A stretch of 64,000 bases of DNA from positions 75,715 to 139,714 of the forward strand of contig DHPF01000008.1 in NCBI GenBank assembly GCA_002407855.1, written 5' to 3'. Positions 36,482 to 45,328 of this stretch are shown here, in pieces; within the stretch, counting starts at the first letter, position 1; each line of letters opens with the position of its first letter. The notes under the pieces are model-generated. The model did not search any database, had not been told where the DNA came from, and saw only the letters and a list, made by a program, of their open reading frames with translations. The stretch is from Bacteroidales bacterium UBA5371. GTDB taxonomy: Bacteria; Bacteroidota; Bacteroidia; Bacteroidales; P3. Made by a program: the position numbers and the translations under genes.

Positions 36482-37696
36482 CTATTCCCCTCTAATTCGA
36501 ATAACGTTTATAAGGGTGTCTTTTTTCGTTAGGGTAATGCCATAGCGAGTTTCCAAAGTCTTTTTCTTTTGCTCAAAACTTCTTTGATAAATCACATTGT
36601 CATCAATCCAAATCCTCCTATCATATACTCCCTTTTGAGGAATTACATCCAAAGTCTTCTCTTTTTCCATCATTGAAGGAACAGAGAGCTGTGAGCATAA
36701 AAAGTAAACACTAAACTCAGTTAATGGATCATGGTTGTAAAGGTCGTCCTCCTTATAGGAAATTGTATCCCAATCCTTTGCATTAAGAACCCAAACCAAT
36801 CGTTTCTCTTGAATGGTATCTATAATAATTTTCTTCAATTTTGCTAAATCAAGCAATAACTCCCTATAATCTATCTTAGAATTGGTGTCCTTTCGCTCAA
36901 CCCTCATATTGTATTTTCTAAAATCTGTAACCTCATAATCAATAACCCAAAATGAAGTGTCAGAATATTTAGTCAAGCTCTCTGCAATAGAACCAATAGT
37001 ATAACTTTCTATACTGATAGTATCAACACCAAAAGTAGAAAAGGTGCTACCTCCTAAGCCCCATTGAGGAGCAACTCTTGAAAGGGTAGCCTTATAGGTT
37101 GTGTTTTCCAAAGTATTGGTTTCGTTAGAGGAGAATATCAAACCCATTGCAGCAATAGCAATAAAATTATTGATAGCGTGAACAATTATGGCAGTTAGGA
37201 GGTTAAACCTTAATGCAAAATAAGCACAAAACAAACCCGCACCAAGATATTGAGCAAATGCAAGGTAGAAGCTCCTTGGTTGAAGGTTATCGTAGTGCAT
37301 TAGGGCAAAGGTTAGAGAGGTTAGTATAAGAAATGAAAACAGCCTATGCTTTGGTTTATCTTTGAAAAGGAAAATTATTGCCAAGAAAATTATGGAATAA
37401 ATAATCCCTGCATAGATATTAAATACTAAAACAAAAAGGGAAGAAGCAATAAAGCTAACCCATGTCCAAGCTTTCTTCTTACAAGCCCACGAACGAAAAG
37501 CAATCTCTTCCGAAATGGGAGCAAAAATCACAATAAAGAAGAAGACAACAGCCAAAGGCAGATCTAAAATAAACCTATATATTGGAGCGTCTAATATATC
37601 TCTTTCGCTGTCAAAAAGCAAGGTAAGAGCTATGCCCAAAGCCATAAGACAAAGCGATAAAACCAATAAATAACGATAGTTTTTCCTTAAATTCAT
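36482..37696 (-). CDS. CPBP family intramembrane glutamic endopeptidase-like protein
   Basis: 404 residues. Residues about 8-220 hold seven or eight membrane helices with the CPBP/Abi family signature: EExxxR as ISEEIAFRSW (Glu63, Glu64, Arg68), a His in LMHYDN near 135, and HAINNF near 188. This is the Rce1-like protease fold; in bacteria roles include bacteriocin self-immunity and protein processing, so the substrate is open. The C-terminal half (about 225-404) is a soluble domain of unknown function rich in Thr and charged residues. No operon partner overlaps it. Confidence 0.85.
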   Translation of the reverse strand: MNLRKNYRYLLVLSLCLMALGIALTLLFDSERDILDAPIYRFILDLPLAVVFFFIVIFAPISEEIAFRSWACKKKAWTWVSFIASSLFVLVFNIYAGIIYSIIFLAIIFLFKDKPKHRLFSFLILTSLTFALMHYDNLQPRSFYLAFAQYLGAGLFCAYFALRFNLLTAIIVHAINNFIAIAAMGLIFSSNETNTLENTTYKATLSRVAPQWGLGGSTFSTFGVDTISIESYTIGSIAESLTKYSDTSFWVIDYEVTDFRKYNMRVERKDTNSKIDYRELLLDLAKLKKIIIDTIQEKRLVWVLNAKDWDTISYKEDDLYNHDPLTEFSVYFLCSQLSVPSMMEKEKTLDVIPQKGVYDRRIWIDDNVIYQRSFEQKKKTLETRYGITLTKKDTLINVIRIRGE

Positions 37697-37791
37697 AATC
37701 TTTCACTTAAAGGGTTATTCTTTGGCAAAGATATAAATTTATTTCAAAAGCAATAGCTATAATTATAAGGAAGTATAAAAGAATATATGAG

Positions 37792-38136
37792 TTATTCTGC
37801 TTTTTCTAACTCTTTAAGTGTTTTCTTACTTGATTTAATAAAAATAATTGCATTTATCAAAAATGAAATAGGTAAAAAGTATAGATTATAAGGAATTCCA
37901 TGCTTTTTATCGGAGGTAAAGTAGGTATAAAGAGTTATTGAGTATAAGAACAAAACAAAAAGAATAGTGATACCAAGAATTACCCATTCCCATTTAATAT
38001 TCTGATTAATAGTCCTTATGGGGTCATTTAGTTTTCTGTAAAACTTAATCCTTGAAGGCATAAAGGAAATAAAGAAAGTGAAAGCAACGGCTGCCACACT
38101 AACAATTATATCTACCCAATGAATTTGAATATCCAT
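37792..38136 (-). CDS. Small membrane protein of unknown function (114 aa)
   Basis: Three predicted membrane helices: about 8-25 (VDIIVSVAAVAFTFFISFM), 49-71 (WVILGITILFVLFLYSITLYTYF) and 82-98 (NLYFLPISFLINAIIFI), with a basic loop after helix 1 and a charged Lys/Glu tail. No family is recognised. It lies 95 bases upstream of the CPBP gene on the same strand, with a TATCTTTG -7-like element about 30 bases ahead of its start. Confidence 0.65.
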   Translation of the reverse strand: MDIQIHWVDIIVSVAAVAFTFFISFMPSRIKFYRKLNDPIRTINQNIKWEWVILGITILFVLFLYSITLYTYFTSDKKHGIPYNLYFLPISFLINAIIFIKSSKKTLKELEKAE

Positions 38137-38660
38137 ATCAGTTTAATTATGAATTAATATCTTCTTGCAAAGATATAAATTTATTTTTATAAAGAAGAGA
38201 TTTAAGCATATTCCAATTTTGTAAACATAAAATAGGATTAAAACCAAAAGGAGTAAATCAAATTTAGGACTAAGAACCAAAAAGTAAATTATAATTAGTA
38301 TAAAAACTCAAATAAAACAAGGCTTAGAACTGCAAAAACAAAGTCTTATAAAAATATAACAGGCTTTCAAATAAATTAAACTTCGTTTCAATCCCAAAAC
38401 AATGCCATTGTTTTGGCAAAATAACCGCATTGTTTTGATAAAACAATGGCATTGTTTCCCCAAAACAACCGCATTGTTTCGACTTCAAATCCTTATTTAA
38501 ATAATTTAAGACCTAATTCTATTAGATTAATACTTGATATAATGACTTATAAGCTTTAATCCCAACATATTTTAATAGGTTTGGTTTCCTTTGAATAAAA
38601 ATAAACCTTTTGGAATGAAAGTTGGAAAGGATTGAGTAAATGCATTATTATAGAATAATG
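38137..38660. other. Intergenic region holding a 22-bp tandem array
   Basis: No coding frame is supported. Apart from the four-unit array at 38396-38483, the sequence is very A-rich and shows no recognised RNA or site. Confidence 0.5.
38396..38483. repeat. 22-bp tandem array (4 units) with 44-bp higher-order pattern
   Basis: Units at 38396, 38418, 38440 and 38462, exactly 22 bases each. Every unit is A/T run, variable core, then GC(C)ATTGTTT. Units 1 and 3 share AAAACAATG, units 2 and 4 share AACCGCATTG, so the true period may be 44. Units 1 and 3 are dyad-symmetric, e.g. AAAACAATGCCATTGTTTT. Twenty-two is not a multiple of three, so coding is excluded. Confidence 0.9.
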
Positions 38661-38691
38661 TTTGTTATTTTGAACAAATATTGTACTTTTG
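38661..38691 (+). promoter_or_regulatory. Promoter of the alpha/beta hydrolase gene
   Basis: TTTG at 38661-38664, 19 bases, TACTTTTG at 38684-38691. The first ATG downstream is at 38710, the expected distance, but that frame meets TAA at codon 6. Confidence 0.7.
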
Positions 38692-38754
38692 TCGGAAATA
38701 TTTAACATTATGAAGATTAATAAGTAAATAACGAAGATAGCAATCCTTTATATA

Positions 38755-39642
38755 TTGATAGGATTGGGAAGCTTGCAATCTTTTGCCATAAAACCAAATA
38801 GGGTATATAGGTTCTACCCTGAAAAGCTTGGTTTGATTTATAGAGATTTAGATGTTACTACCTCTGACGGATTAAAAATTAAAACATGGTTCTTTCCTGC
38901 CCAGCCAGCACTTTCAGAAAAGGAATTAAGTGATTATTGGCAAAATCCTATTAAAAAACCTTATATAAATATATATGCTAAAAATCGCCCAACAATAATT
39001 ATTGCTAATGGGGATGCTGGGAATATGTCATTTCAGCAATTGCACCATGCACAATTTTTTACATCAAAGGGATATAATGTAGTAACCTTTGACTGGCGAG
39101 GTTTTGGAGAAAGTAGTGAATGGGAAATGAATAATGATTATATTGTTTATTCTGAACTATTGCTTGATTATGATGCAGTGATAAAAGAAGTATTAAAACA
39201 GAATGAAGAAGTAGATACTACAAAGATTATTGTTTATGGTTGGTCAACAGGAGCATATCTATCTATGGCAGCAGCGAGCAAGTATGATAATATTAAAGCT
39301 TTTGTAAGCATAGGATTAATAACATCTTTTGATGAAGCAATTCCTGAAATAATAAAAGCTAAAAATGCAAAGTTGGAAAATTTAATAGTACCTGATGATT
39401 ACCCAAAAGAATTATTGCCAATAAATTTAGCTCCAAACTATAATAAATGCACATTCCTAATAGTTGGAGAAAAGGATAATCGATCACCTATCTGGATGAG
39501 CGAGAAGATATATTCGTTGCTTCCTTCAAAGAAAGAATTATGGATAGTAGAAGGAGCAGAGCACGGCGGACAAGAGGGACCATTAAGAGACTTTAATCTG
39601 TTTCATCAAAGAGTCTTAGCCTTTTTGGAAAAGAATTTATAG
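38755..39642 (+). CDS. Alpha/beta hydrolase, probably disrupted at its N-terminus
   Basis: Alpha/beta hydrolase fold: IIIANGDAGN (oxyanion region), FDWRGFGESSEW, nucleophile Ser164 in YGWSTGAYLS, acid in LIVGEKDNRSP, His in EGAEHGG. The hydrolase part is intact (295 codons from a TTG at 38755). The natural start appears to be ATG 38710, correctly placed behind a consensus promoter. In that frame codon 6 is TAA (38725-38727), after which the reading continues as a hydrophobic signal/anchor segment (ITKIAILYILIGLG). One base, AAA to TAA, would explain the loss. So this is either a recent pseudogene, a sequencing error, or expressed from the TTG without its export signal. Substrate unknown. Confidence 0.7.
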   Translation: MIGLGSLQSFAIKPNRVYRFYPEKLGLIYRDLDVTTSDGLKIKTWFFPAQPALSEKELSDYWQNPIKKPYINIYAKNRPTIIIANGDAGNMSFQQLHHAQFFTSKGYNVVTFDWRGFGESSEWEMNNDYIVYSELLLDYDAVIKEVLKQNEEVDTTKIIVYGWSTGAYLSMAAASKYDNIKAFVSIGLITSFDEAIPEIIKAKNAKLENLIVPDDYPKELLPINLAPNYNKCTFLIVGEKDNRSPIWMSEKIYSLLPSKKELWIVEGAEHGGQEGPLRDFNLFHQRVLAFLEKNL

Positions 39643-39699
39643 AGATATTAATTGTCAAAACAAAATCATAAAAATATTATTAAAAATAAATATAAAAGT

Positions 39700-41238
39700 A
39701 TGGGTATATTTGATAAATTTATTCCAAAAGAACAAGTTTCGGTTAACACAACTAAGAATTTTTTTATAGGAGCAACTGAAGCTGAAGCTGAAAGTACTCA
39801 AACTTCTCAAATGAGACTAAATGATGTATTTTCTGATTTTTTAAATGTTTTACCTGAATTACAATATGAGAAATTTATTATTACAGGAAGAAAAGGAAGT
39901 GGTAAAACTGCAATAGCGGAATATATAAATAGTTTGGCAGAAAAAGAATATAATTACTTTTGCGATTTTATTAAAAAAAATGATGTCAATATTGAACAAA
40001 TAGTTCAAATTGGAAAAAATGTTGGTTTTGAAGTTGAGAAAGAACTATTATTCGAATGGATAATACTTATTAAACTAGTAAAATTATTATTATCTAATGA
40101 GGCAATTCAATCAAAACCAGAGGTTAAAGATTTAATTGTTTTTCTTAAGAAGAATTCCGGTTTTGTAGATATAAAATCGAATCAGATTACTGAAGTTATA
40201 AAGAAAAATGGATATGAAGTTAATATTAATTTTTTTAAAAGATATTTAGTTGCAAATTTTGGAAATAAATATGATATAAAAGGAGAAAAAGCTCCTTTTT
40301 ATAAACTTATACCACATCTTAAATATACGATAGAAAAGTTAATTTCTTGCGAAGAAAATTTACATAATAATTATATAATAATTTTTGATGATTTAGATAT
40401 TGGATTTAATGCATTAAATGTTGATCATATCAAGACTATTCTTAATCTGTTAAGAATTTCTAAAGAATATAATATAACTTTTTTTGGGAAAAAAGGTATA
40501 AATGCAAAAATAATTATTCTTTTAAGAGACGATATTTCTAGAATATTAATAAAAAATGATGCTGATACTGCTAAGTTATTTTCAAGTTATGAAATACCTC
40601 TCATTTGGTATGATCATGAACAATCTAAAAGGGATGAAAATTCGACTAAAATAAAGCAGTTAATTAATAAAAGAATTGAACATAATTTTGTTAAGAATGG
40701 AATACCATATAATAAAAGTGACCCTTGGGATAGCTTAATTGCAGATGATTGTGCATATAGATTTTCGTCTTTTAAATATGTTCTTGAACATACATTCGCA
40801 CGTCCAAGAGATTTAGTACTTTTCTTTAAACCAATATCAAATTTACAATTTCATATTCCATTACAGAAACAAGATGTTAATATTTTAATTGGTAAGTTTG
40901 CAGATGAATTATTATCAGAAATTAAAAATGAATTATCTGCACATTTTATTTCTCAAGATATTGATATATTAATTAAAACATTAGGAGAATTTTCAAATAT
41001 GCAAAATTTTTCTTGTGAAGAGTTGAAAAAAAGTTTAATTCAAAATAAATTTTCGAGTGACATTGATTATGCAATTTTGCAATTATTTGAATATTCTTTA
41101 ATTGGGAATCAGGAATGTGAAAATGGAAACATATGTTTTAAGCATTGGGAAGGGAAGGAAGATCCTATTAAATTTGATAACATGAAACAGCTAATTTTAC
41201 ATTTTTCAATTAAAGTATACTATAGAAAAAGAAATTAA
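39700..41238 (+). CDS. P-loop ATPase resembling the Sll1717 family
   Basis: 512 residues from ATG 39700 (an in-frame TTG at 39652 would begin inside an untypical Lys/Asn stretch). Walker A GRKGSGKT at 63-70 and Walker B IIIFDDLDIG near 224, then ILLRDDISR (sensor-like) and a C-terminal helical region including FARPRDLVLFF. The N-terminus IFDKF...FFIGATEAEAE and the order of motifs match the P-loop ATPase group named after Sll1717, large cytosolic ATPases often found next to defence or mobile genes; no function is established. The gene is AT-rich: 14 of 60 bases at 40081-40140 are G or C, against 22 of 60 at 41461-41520 in recG. That suggests transfer. Confidence 0.7.
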   Translation: MGIFDKFIPKEQVSVNTTKNFFIGATEAEAESTQTSQMRLNDVFSDFLNVLPELQYEKFIITGRKGSGKTAIAEYINSLAEKEYNYFCDFIKKNDVNIEQIVQIGKNVGFEVEKELLFEWIILIKLVKLLLSNEAIQSKPEVKDLIVFLKKNSGFVDIKSNQITEVIKKNGYEVNINFFKRYLVANFGNKYDIKGEKAPFYKLIPHLKYTIEKLISCEENLHNNYIIIFDDLDIGFNALNVDHIKTILNLLRISKEYNITFFGKKGINAKIIILLRDDISRILIKNDADTAKLFSSYEIPLIWYDHEQSKRDENSTKIKQLINKRIEHNFVKNGIPYNKSDPWDSLIADDCAYRFSSFKYVLEHTFARPRDLVLFFKPISNLQFHIPLQKQDVNILIGKFADELLSEIKNELSAHFISQDIDILIKTLGEFSNMQNFSCEELKKSLIQNKFSSDIDYAILQLFEYSLIGNQECENGNICFKHWEGKEDPIKFDNMKQLILHFSIKVYYRKRN

Positions 41239-41342
41239 TTATTAGAGAAATTAAATACAGATTATAAGAAATTTGTATTCTAAGAAAGAAAAATAAGTTA
41301 GAATATTATTATATTCAATTTTGTAATAACATTTTATTTCAT

Positions 41343-43454
41343 CTAAGAAATTTGAGAGAAGTCAAATGAGGGTTTGGTTCTTTGGAAGTATTCTTTTAGT
41401 TTGAGGTTATGTGGGTTGTTTAGCATTGGGTCTTGCTGTGTTATTTCAATTGCTATGCTTCTGGCTGCTTTGAGTATTGGCTCGTCTTTCACTATATTAG
41501 CTATCTTTAAGTCAAATAAGCCACTTTGTTTTGTGCCTGCAATGTCGCCTGGTCCTCTAAGACGAAGGTCTATTTCGGAAATCTCAAATCCATCATTAGT
41601 TTCACACATTGCACCTATTCTTTCTTTTGCCTCAGAAGAGAGTTTGTAGCTACTCATTAAAATACAATAGGATTTATCGGCTCCTCTTCCAACTCTTCCT
41701 CTTAGTTGGTGCAATTGGGAAAGTCCAAAGCGTTCAGCATTTTCAATTATCATAACAGAAGCATTAGGTACATCAACTCCAACCTCAATTACTGTTGTGG
41801 AAACCATAATATGTGTAATACCTTTCTTGAACCTATCCATCTCATATTCCTTGTCCTGTGCCTTCATCTTCCCATGAACTATGCTTATCTGAAATTCTGG
41901 CAGTGGAAATTCCCTAACTATGCTTTCGTAGCCGTCCATTAAATCTTTTAAGTCTAAGGTTTCGGACTCCTTAATTAGAGGATACACAACATAAACCTGC
42001 CTTCCTGCCTCAATTTCTTTTCTCATAAAGGCAAAAACTCTTAGTCTGTCCTTGTCGAAGAAATGAACCGTCTGAACGGGTTTTCTTCCTGGTGGCAACT
42101 CATCAATTACTGAAATATCCAAGTCTCCATAGACTGTCATTGCAAGGGTTCGTGGTATGGGCGTTGCTGTCATTACAAGAATATGAGGAGCAATATGGTT
42201 CTTTGTCCACATCTTCGCTCTTTGCTCAACTCCAAATCGGTGCTGCTCGTCAATTACACATAGTCCCAAGTTAGAAAACCTAACCTTGTCTTCCAATAGG
42301 GCGTGAGTTCCAATAATAATATCTATCTTTCCTTCTTCCAATAGTGGCAATATTCTATTTCTTTCTTTTTGAGAAGTGCTTCCTGTCAATAGGGCTACCT
42401 CAATTGGCATATCTCCTAAGAATTTCTTGATTGAAACAAAGTGTTGTTGTGCGAGTATTTCGGTTGGTGCCATAATTGTTGCTTGAAATCCATTGTCTTT
42501 TGCAATGAGCATACTCATTAGAGCAACCAATGTCTTCCCACTCCCAACATCTCCTTGAAGCAATCTATTCATCTGATGCCCCGTTCTAACATCGTTCCTT
42601 ATTTCCTTGATAACTCTTTTTTGTGCATTGGTGAGTGTAAAAGGCAGATAGGTATTAAAGAAATCATTAAAGGAGTCTCCAATCTTTGAAAATATTAATC
42701 CTTGCGATTTTTCAACCCTTATGGTTTTAAGGAGTTGGTGTTCAAGTTGCATAAAGAATAGTTCTTCAAATTTTAGTCTTGTTTTTGCCTTTGAAAGTAG
42801 TTCTGTGGAGGTAGGGAAGTGAATTTGAATAAGAGCCTCTTCAAGAGAAACCAAATGATACTTTTCAATAATGTAATTCGGTAAGCTTTCAATTATATAT
42901 CCCTTCACCTGTCCAATAAGGGTACGCATAAGATTAGATATGCCCTTTGAGTTCAAAAAGGCATTTTTCATCTTTTCGGAAGTATTGTAGAGAGGGGAGA
43001 ATTTTTGAGATAGATTTTCTTGTGAAGAGATATAGGTTTCCAAAGGTTCTATGTCGGGATGAGCAAAATTATAGTTTCCCTTATAAAGATTAGGCTTGCC
43101 AAAAATCACATATTCCTTTCCCTGTGTCAAACTTTCTCTTATCCACTTTATTCCTTTAAAAAAGACCAGCTCAACCATTCCTGTCTGGTCTGCAAGTTTA
43201 ACTGATAGCCTTCCTTTTTGCCCAATACCAATCACCTCCATCCCAACTACCTTTCCTCTTATTTGAATATACACATCCTCCGATTGAATATCTTTTATTT
43301 GAATAAAATTGCTTTTATCCACATAGCGATAAGGATAATAGGAGAGAAGGTCTCGGTAAGTAGTTACATTAAGTTCCTTGTTAAGAACCTTAGCCTTCTT
43401 CTCGCCAACTCCTTTAAGAAAATCAATCTTAGTATCTAAGAGGTTAACCTGCAT
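41343..43454 (-). CDS. recG: ATP-dependent DNA helicase RecG
   Basis: Remodels stalled replication forks and branched DNA. 703 residues. N-terminal wedge/OB domain (LSYYPYRYVDKSNFIQIKDI, RGKVVGMEVIGIGQKGRLSVKLADQTGMVELVFFKG), then superfamily 2 motifs: Walker A LLQGDVGSGKT, MAPTEILAQQHF, ITGTHALLEDKV, Walker B IDEQHRFGVEQR, TATPIPRTLAMT, VSTTVIEVGVDVPNA, and QLRGRVGRG. The C-terminal RecG element is complete. Its promoter overlaps the terminator of the upstream lysine operon. Confidence 0.97.
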   Translation of the reverse strand: MQVNLLDTKIDFLKGVGEKKAKVLNKELNVTTYRDLLSYYPYRYVDKSNFIQIKDIQSEDVYIQIRGKVVGMEVIGIGQKGRLSVKLADQTGMVELVFFKGIKWIRESLTQGKEYVIFGKPNLYKGNYNFAHPDIEPLETYISSQENLSQKFSPLYNTSEKMKNAFLNSKGISNLMRTLIGQVKGYIIESLPNYIIEKYHLVSLEEALIQIHFPTSTELLSKAKTRLKFEELFFMQLEHQLLKTIRVEKSQGLIFSKIGDSFNDFFNTYLPFTLTNAQKRVIKEIRNDVRTGHQMNRLLQGDVGSGKTLVALMSMLIAKDNGFQATIMAPTEILAQQHFVSIKKFLGDMPIEVALLTGSTSQKERNRILPLLEEGKIDIIIGTHALLEDKVRFSNLGLCVIDEQHRFGVEQRAKMWTKNHIAPHILVMTATPIPRTLAMTVYGDLDISVIDELPPGRKPVQTVHFFDKDRLRVFAFMRKEIEAGRQVYVVYPLIKESETLDLKDLMDGYESIVREFPLPEFQISIVHGKMKAQDKEYEMDRFKKGITHIMVSTTVIEVGVDVPNASVMIIENAERFGLSQLHQLRGRVGRGADKSYCILMSSYKLSSEAKERIGAMCETNDGFEISEIDLRLRGPGDIAGTKQSGLFDLKIANIVKDEPILKAARSIAIEITQQDPMLNNPHNLKLKEYFQRTKPSFDFSQIS

Positions 43455-43499
43455 ATATTGTTAATACGAATAGTCTTTTTTAATTTCTAAAGCTCACTG

Positions 43500-43529
43500 C
43501 AAAGATATAAAAAACTAAGTTAAAACAAA
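43500..43529 (-). promoter_or_regulatory. Candidate recG promoter inside the upstream terminator
   Basis: Minus-strand TTTG (43526-43529), 18 bases, TATCTTTG (43500-43507). The -33 box lies within the T-tract that ends the kce transcript. Confidence 0.55.
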
Positions 43530-43561
43530 AAAAGCGAGAAGAATATGTTTCCGCTCGCTTT
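43524..43561 (-). terminator. Intrinsic terminator of the lysine-fermentation operon
   Basis: On the minus strand AAAGCGAG (43561-43554) pairs with CTCGCTTT (43538-43531), followed by T-rich sequence. It sits 22 bases past the kce stop. Confidence 0.85.
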
Positions 43562-43582
43562 GATTATTTATGTAAGGAAATA

Positions 43583-44407
43583 CTATAAAGGTTTTAAACC
43601 TAATATTTCTCTTGCTTCTTTTGGATTAGCAATTTCTCTTCCAAACTCTTTTGCAAGGCGAACAACCTTTGCAACAAGTTCACCATTACTCTTTGCTAAC
43701 ACCCCTTTTGAAAGGTAAACATTGTCTTCAAACCCAACTCTTACGTGTCCACCATCAATAATGGCAAGAACTGCAAGAGGGAATTCAAAACGACCAACGC
43801 CAGCAACTGTATAGGTTGCATCAGAAGGAATTGAGCCTCTAAGGAAAGCAAAATCTCTTATATCGCCACCAATTCCACCATTAACTCCCATAACAAAGTC
43901 AAAATGCATTGGTTTTTGGATATGTCCTTTCTTGTGAAGGCGAAGAGCCATTTCAATCATACTCTTATCAAACACTTCTAACTCTGGCTTAATACCTCTT
44001 TCAATCATTCTGTCACCAAAGTATTTAATTGTGTTTTCAGTGTTCATAAATACTTCATCTCCTCCAAAGTTAAGAGTACCACAATCTAATGTAGCCATTT
44101 CTGGATTAAGTTCTGTTGGTTGCAAACGTTCATCATCAGTCATTCCAACTGCTCCACCCGTTGAAGGTTGGATGATAACATCTGGACATTCTTTTCTGAT
44201 TGCATCCATAATTACTTTGAAACGTTCTTTGCTTTGGGTTGGGGTTCCATCATCTTCTCTAACGTGAAGGTGAATTAGTGAAGCACCAGCCTCATATGCC
44301 GACTTAGCTTCTCTAACACATTCTTCAACTGTATAAGGTACAGCAGGATTATGCTCTTTCAGTACTTCTGCACCGCAAATTGCTGCGGTTATAATTAATT
44401 TTTCCAT
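43583..44407 (-). CDS. kce: 3-keto-5-aminohexanoate cleavage enzyme
   Basis: BKACE-family (DUF849) enzyme. In lysine fermentation it converts 3-keto-5-aminohexanoate plus acetyl-CoA to acetoacetate plus L-3-aminobutyryl-CoA. 274 residues, family length. TIM-barrel zinc ligands in IHLHVREDDG (His46, His48) and the Glu of VGFEDNVYL near 230, plus IIQPSTGG near 83. Other BKACEs use other beta-keto acids, but Kal and a CoA-transferase subunit in the same operon make the lysine assignment strong. A restriction-modification pair separates it from kal, and kdd and kam genes do not follow; recG does. Confidence 0.93.
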   Translation of the reverse strand: MEKLIITAAICGAEVLKEHNPAVPYTVEECVREAKSAYEAGASLIHLHVREDDGTPTQSKERFKVIMDAIRKECPDVIIQPSTGGAVGMTDDERLQPTELNPEMATLDCGTLNFGGDEVFMNTENTIKYFGDRMIERGIKPELEVFDKSMIEMALRLHKKGHIQKPMHFDFVMGVNGGIGGDIRDFAFLRGSIPSDATYTVAGVGRFEFPLAVLAIIDGGHVRVGFEDNVYLSKGVLAKSNGELVAKVVRLAKEFGREIANPKEAREILGLKPL

Positions 44408-44412
44408 AGTTA

Positions 44413-44424
44413 ATATTCTTGTTT
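44413..44424 (-). repeat. 12-bp direct repeat, kce-side boundary of the restriction-modification pair
   Basis: Minus-strand AAACAAGAATAT just before the kce start; an identical copy is at 45967-45978. Extending left with one mismatch gives 14 of 15 identity. A third copy (61058-61069) precedes an unrelated start, so the word may be a common translation leader. Confidence 0.6.
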
Positions 44425-44431
44425 ATATTTA

Positions 44432-45328
44432 TTAATTAGTAATGTCATTTTTAGATAAATCAAATAATGTAAGAGGATTATTAAAGAAATCTCTTTTAGA
44501 TAATTGATTTTTATTATGTTTACCTGTATTTTCGCCCTTTTCTTTCCTTTCTTTAAATGTTTTTGCAACAAAATGTTTATCAATTTCTTCTTTTAATTTT
44601 CTATACTCAGATTGTGAATTTATTAATCGTTCTTTAGAAAATTCTATGTATTCTTTAGATATTTCTATGCCAATATAATTTTTATCTAGTAATTTTGCTG
44701 CAACTAATGTAGTTCCACTACCAGAATAAGGATCAATGACTATTGCATCAGAATTGTTAGTTAAAGAATGAATTATTCTTGCTGGTAATTCTATAGGAAA
44801 AGGAGCTGGGTGTGGATTTTGTCTTTCTGGAGGAAATCTCCAAATAGAAGTAAGTAATGAATGTTTAGATAGAAGTTCTTCTCCTATTTTATTGTTATTA
44901 ATAGGCTTGTATAACCAGTAAATTCTTTCATCTATTTGCCAAAATCTCCATCCTCTAATATTTGCAGCAATCATTCTGTCCCAAATAATTTCTTGTCTTA
45001 AAGTCCATTTTGTTTTTAATATCCACTCTACAGGATGAAACATTATCCCTTTTTCCCATCTTATTTTATGATTGTAAAAAAAAGATCCTCCAGGCTTTAT
45101 TACTCTAAATAATTCATTCAGAACATTAATTTGATTGTTTTGATAAGTAGACTCGTCTACACTATCAATAATACTATCATATAACACATTTTTAACTAGC
45201 CAGCCCTTGTTTTTTTCTCCTTTATTGTAAGGAGGAGAAGTAATTCCAATGTCTATTGAGTTAGAGGGGATTTTTTTTAAAGCTTTAAATGTATCATCAT
45301 TAATAATTGTATTTATAAATTCACTCAT
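44432..45328 (-). CDS. Type II DNA methyltransferase, beta class (probably N4-cytosine)
   Basis: 298 residues. Catalytic motif IV TSPPYN (31-35) comes before the SAM-binding motif I DPYSGSGTTLVAAKLL (near 200), the beta-class order. SPPY rather than DPPY favours N4-cytosine over N6-adenine methylation, though exceptions exist. Target-recognition region lies between them (RWEKGIMFHPVEWILK...NIRGWRFWQIDERIYW). The C-terminus is Lys-rich. Overlaps the upstream nuclease gene by 8 bases, so the two are translationally linked. The region is AT-rich compared with kce (line 45601: 14 of 60 G+C; line 43741: 27 of 60), which indicates transfer. Confidence 0.88.
   Translation of the reverse strand: MSEFINTIINDDTFKALKKIPSNSIDIGITSPPYNKGEKNKGWLVKNVLYDSIIDSVDESTYQNNQINVLNELFRVIKPGGSFFYNHKIRWEKGIMFHPVEWILKTKWTLRQEIIWDRMIAANIRGWRFWQIDERIYWLYKPINNNKIGEELLSKHSLLTSIWRFPPERQNPHPAPFPIELPARIIHSLTNNSDAIVIDPYSGSGTTLVAAKLLDKNYIGIEISKEYIEFSKERLINSQSEYRKLKEEIDKHFVAKTFKERKEKGENTGKHNKNQLSKRDFFNNPLTLFDLSKNDITN

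Noticed and set aside
38396..38483. CRISPR array
   Set aside because: Units are contiguous 22-mers without unique spacers, and no cas gene is present. The same applies to all the 21-bp arrays.
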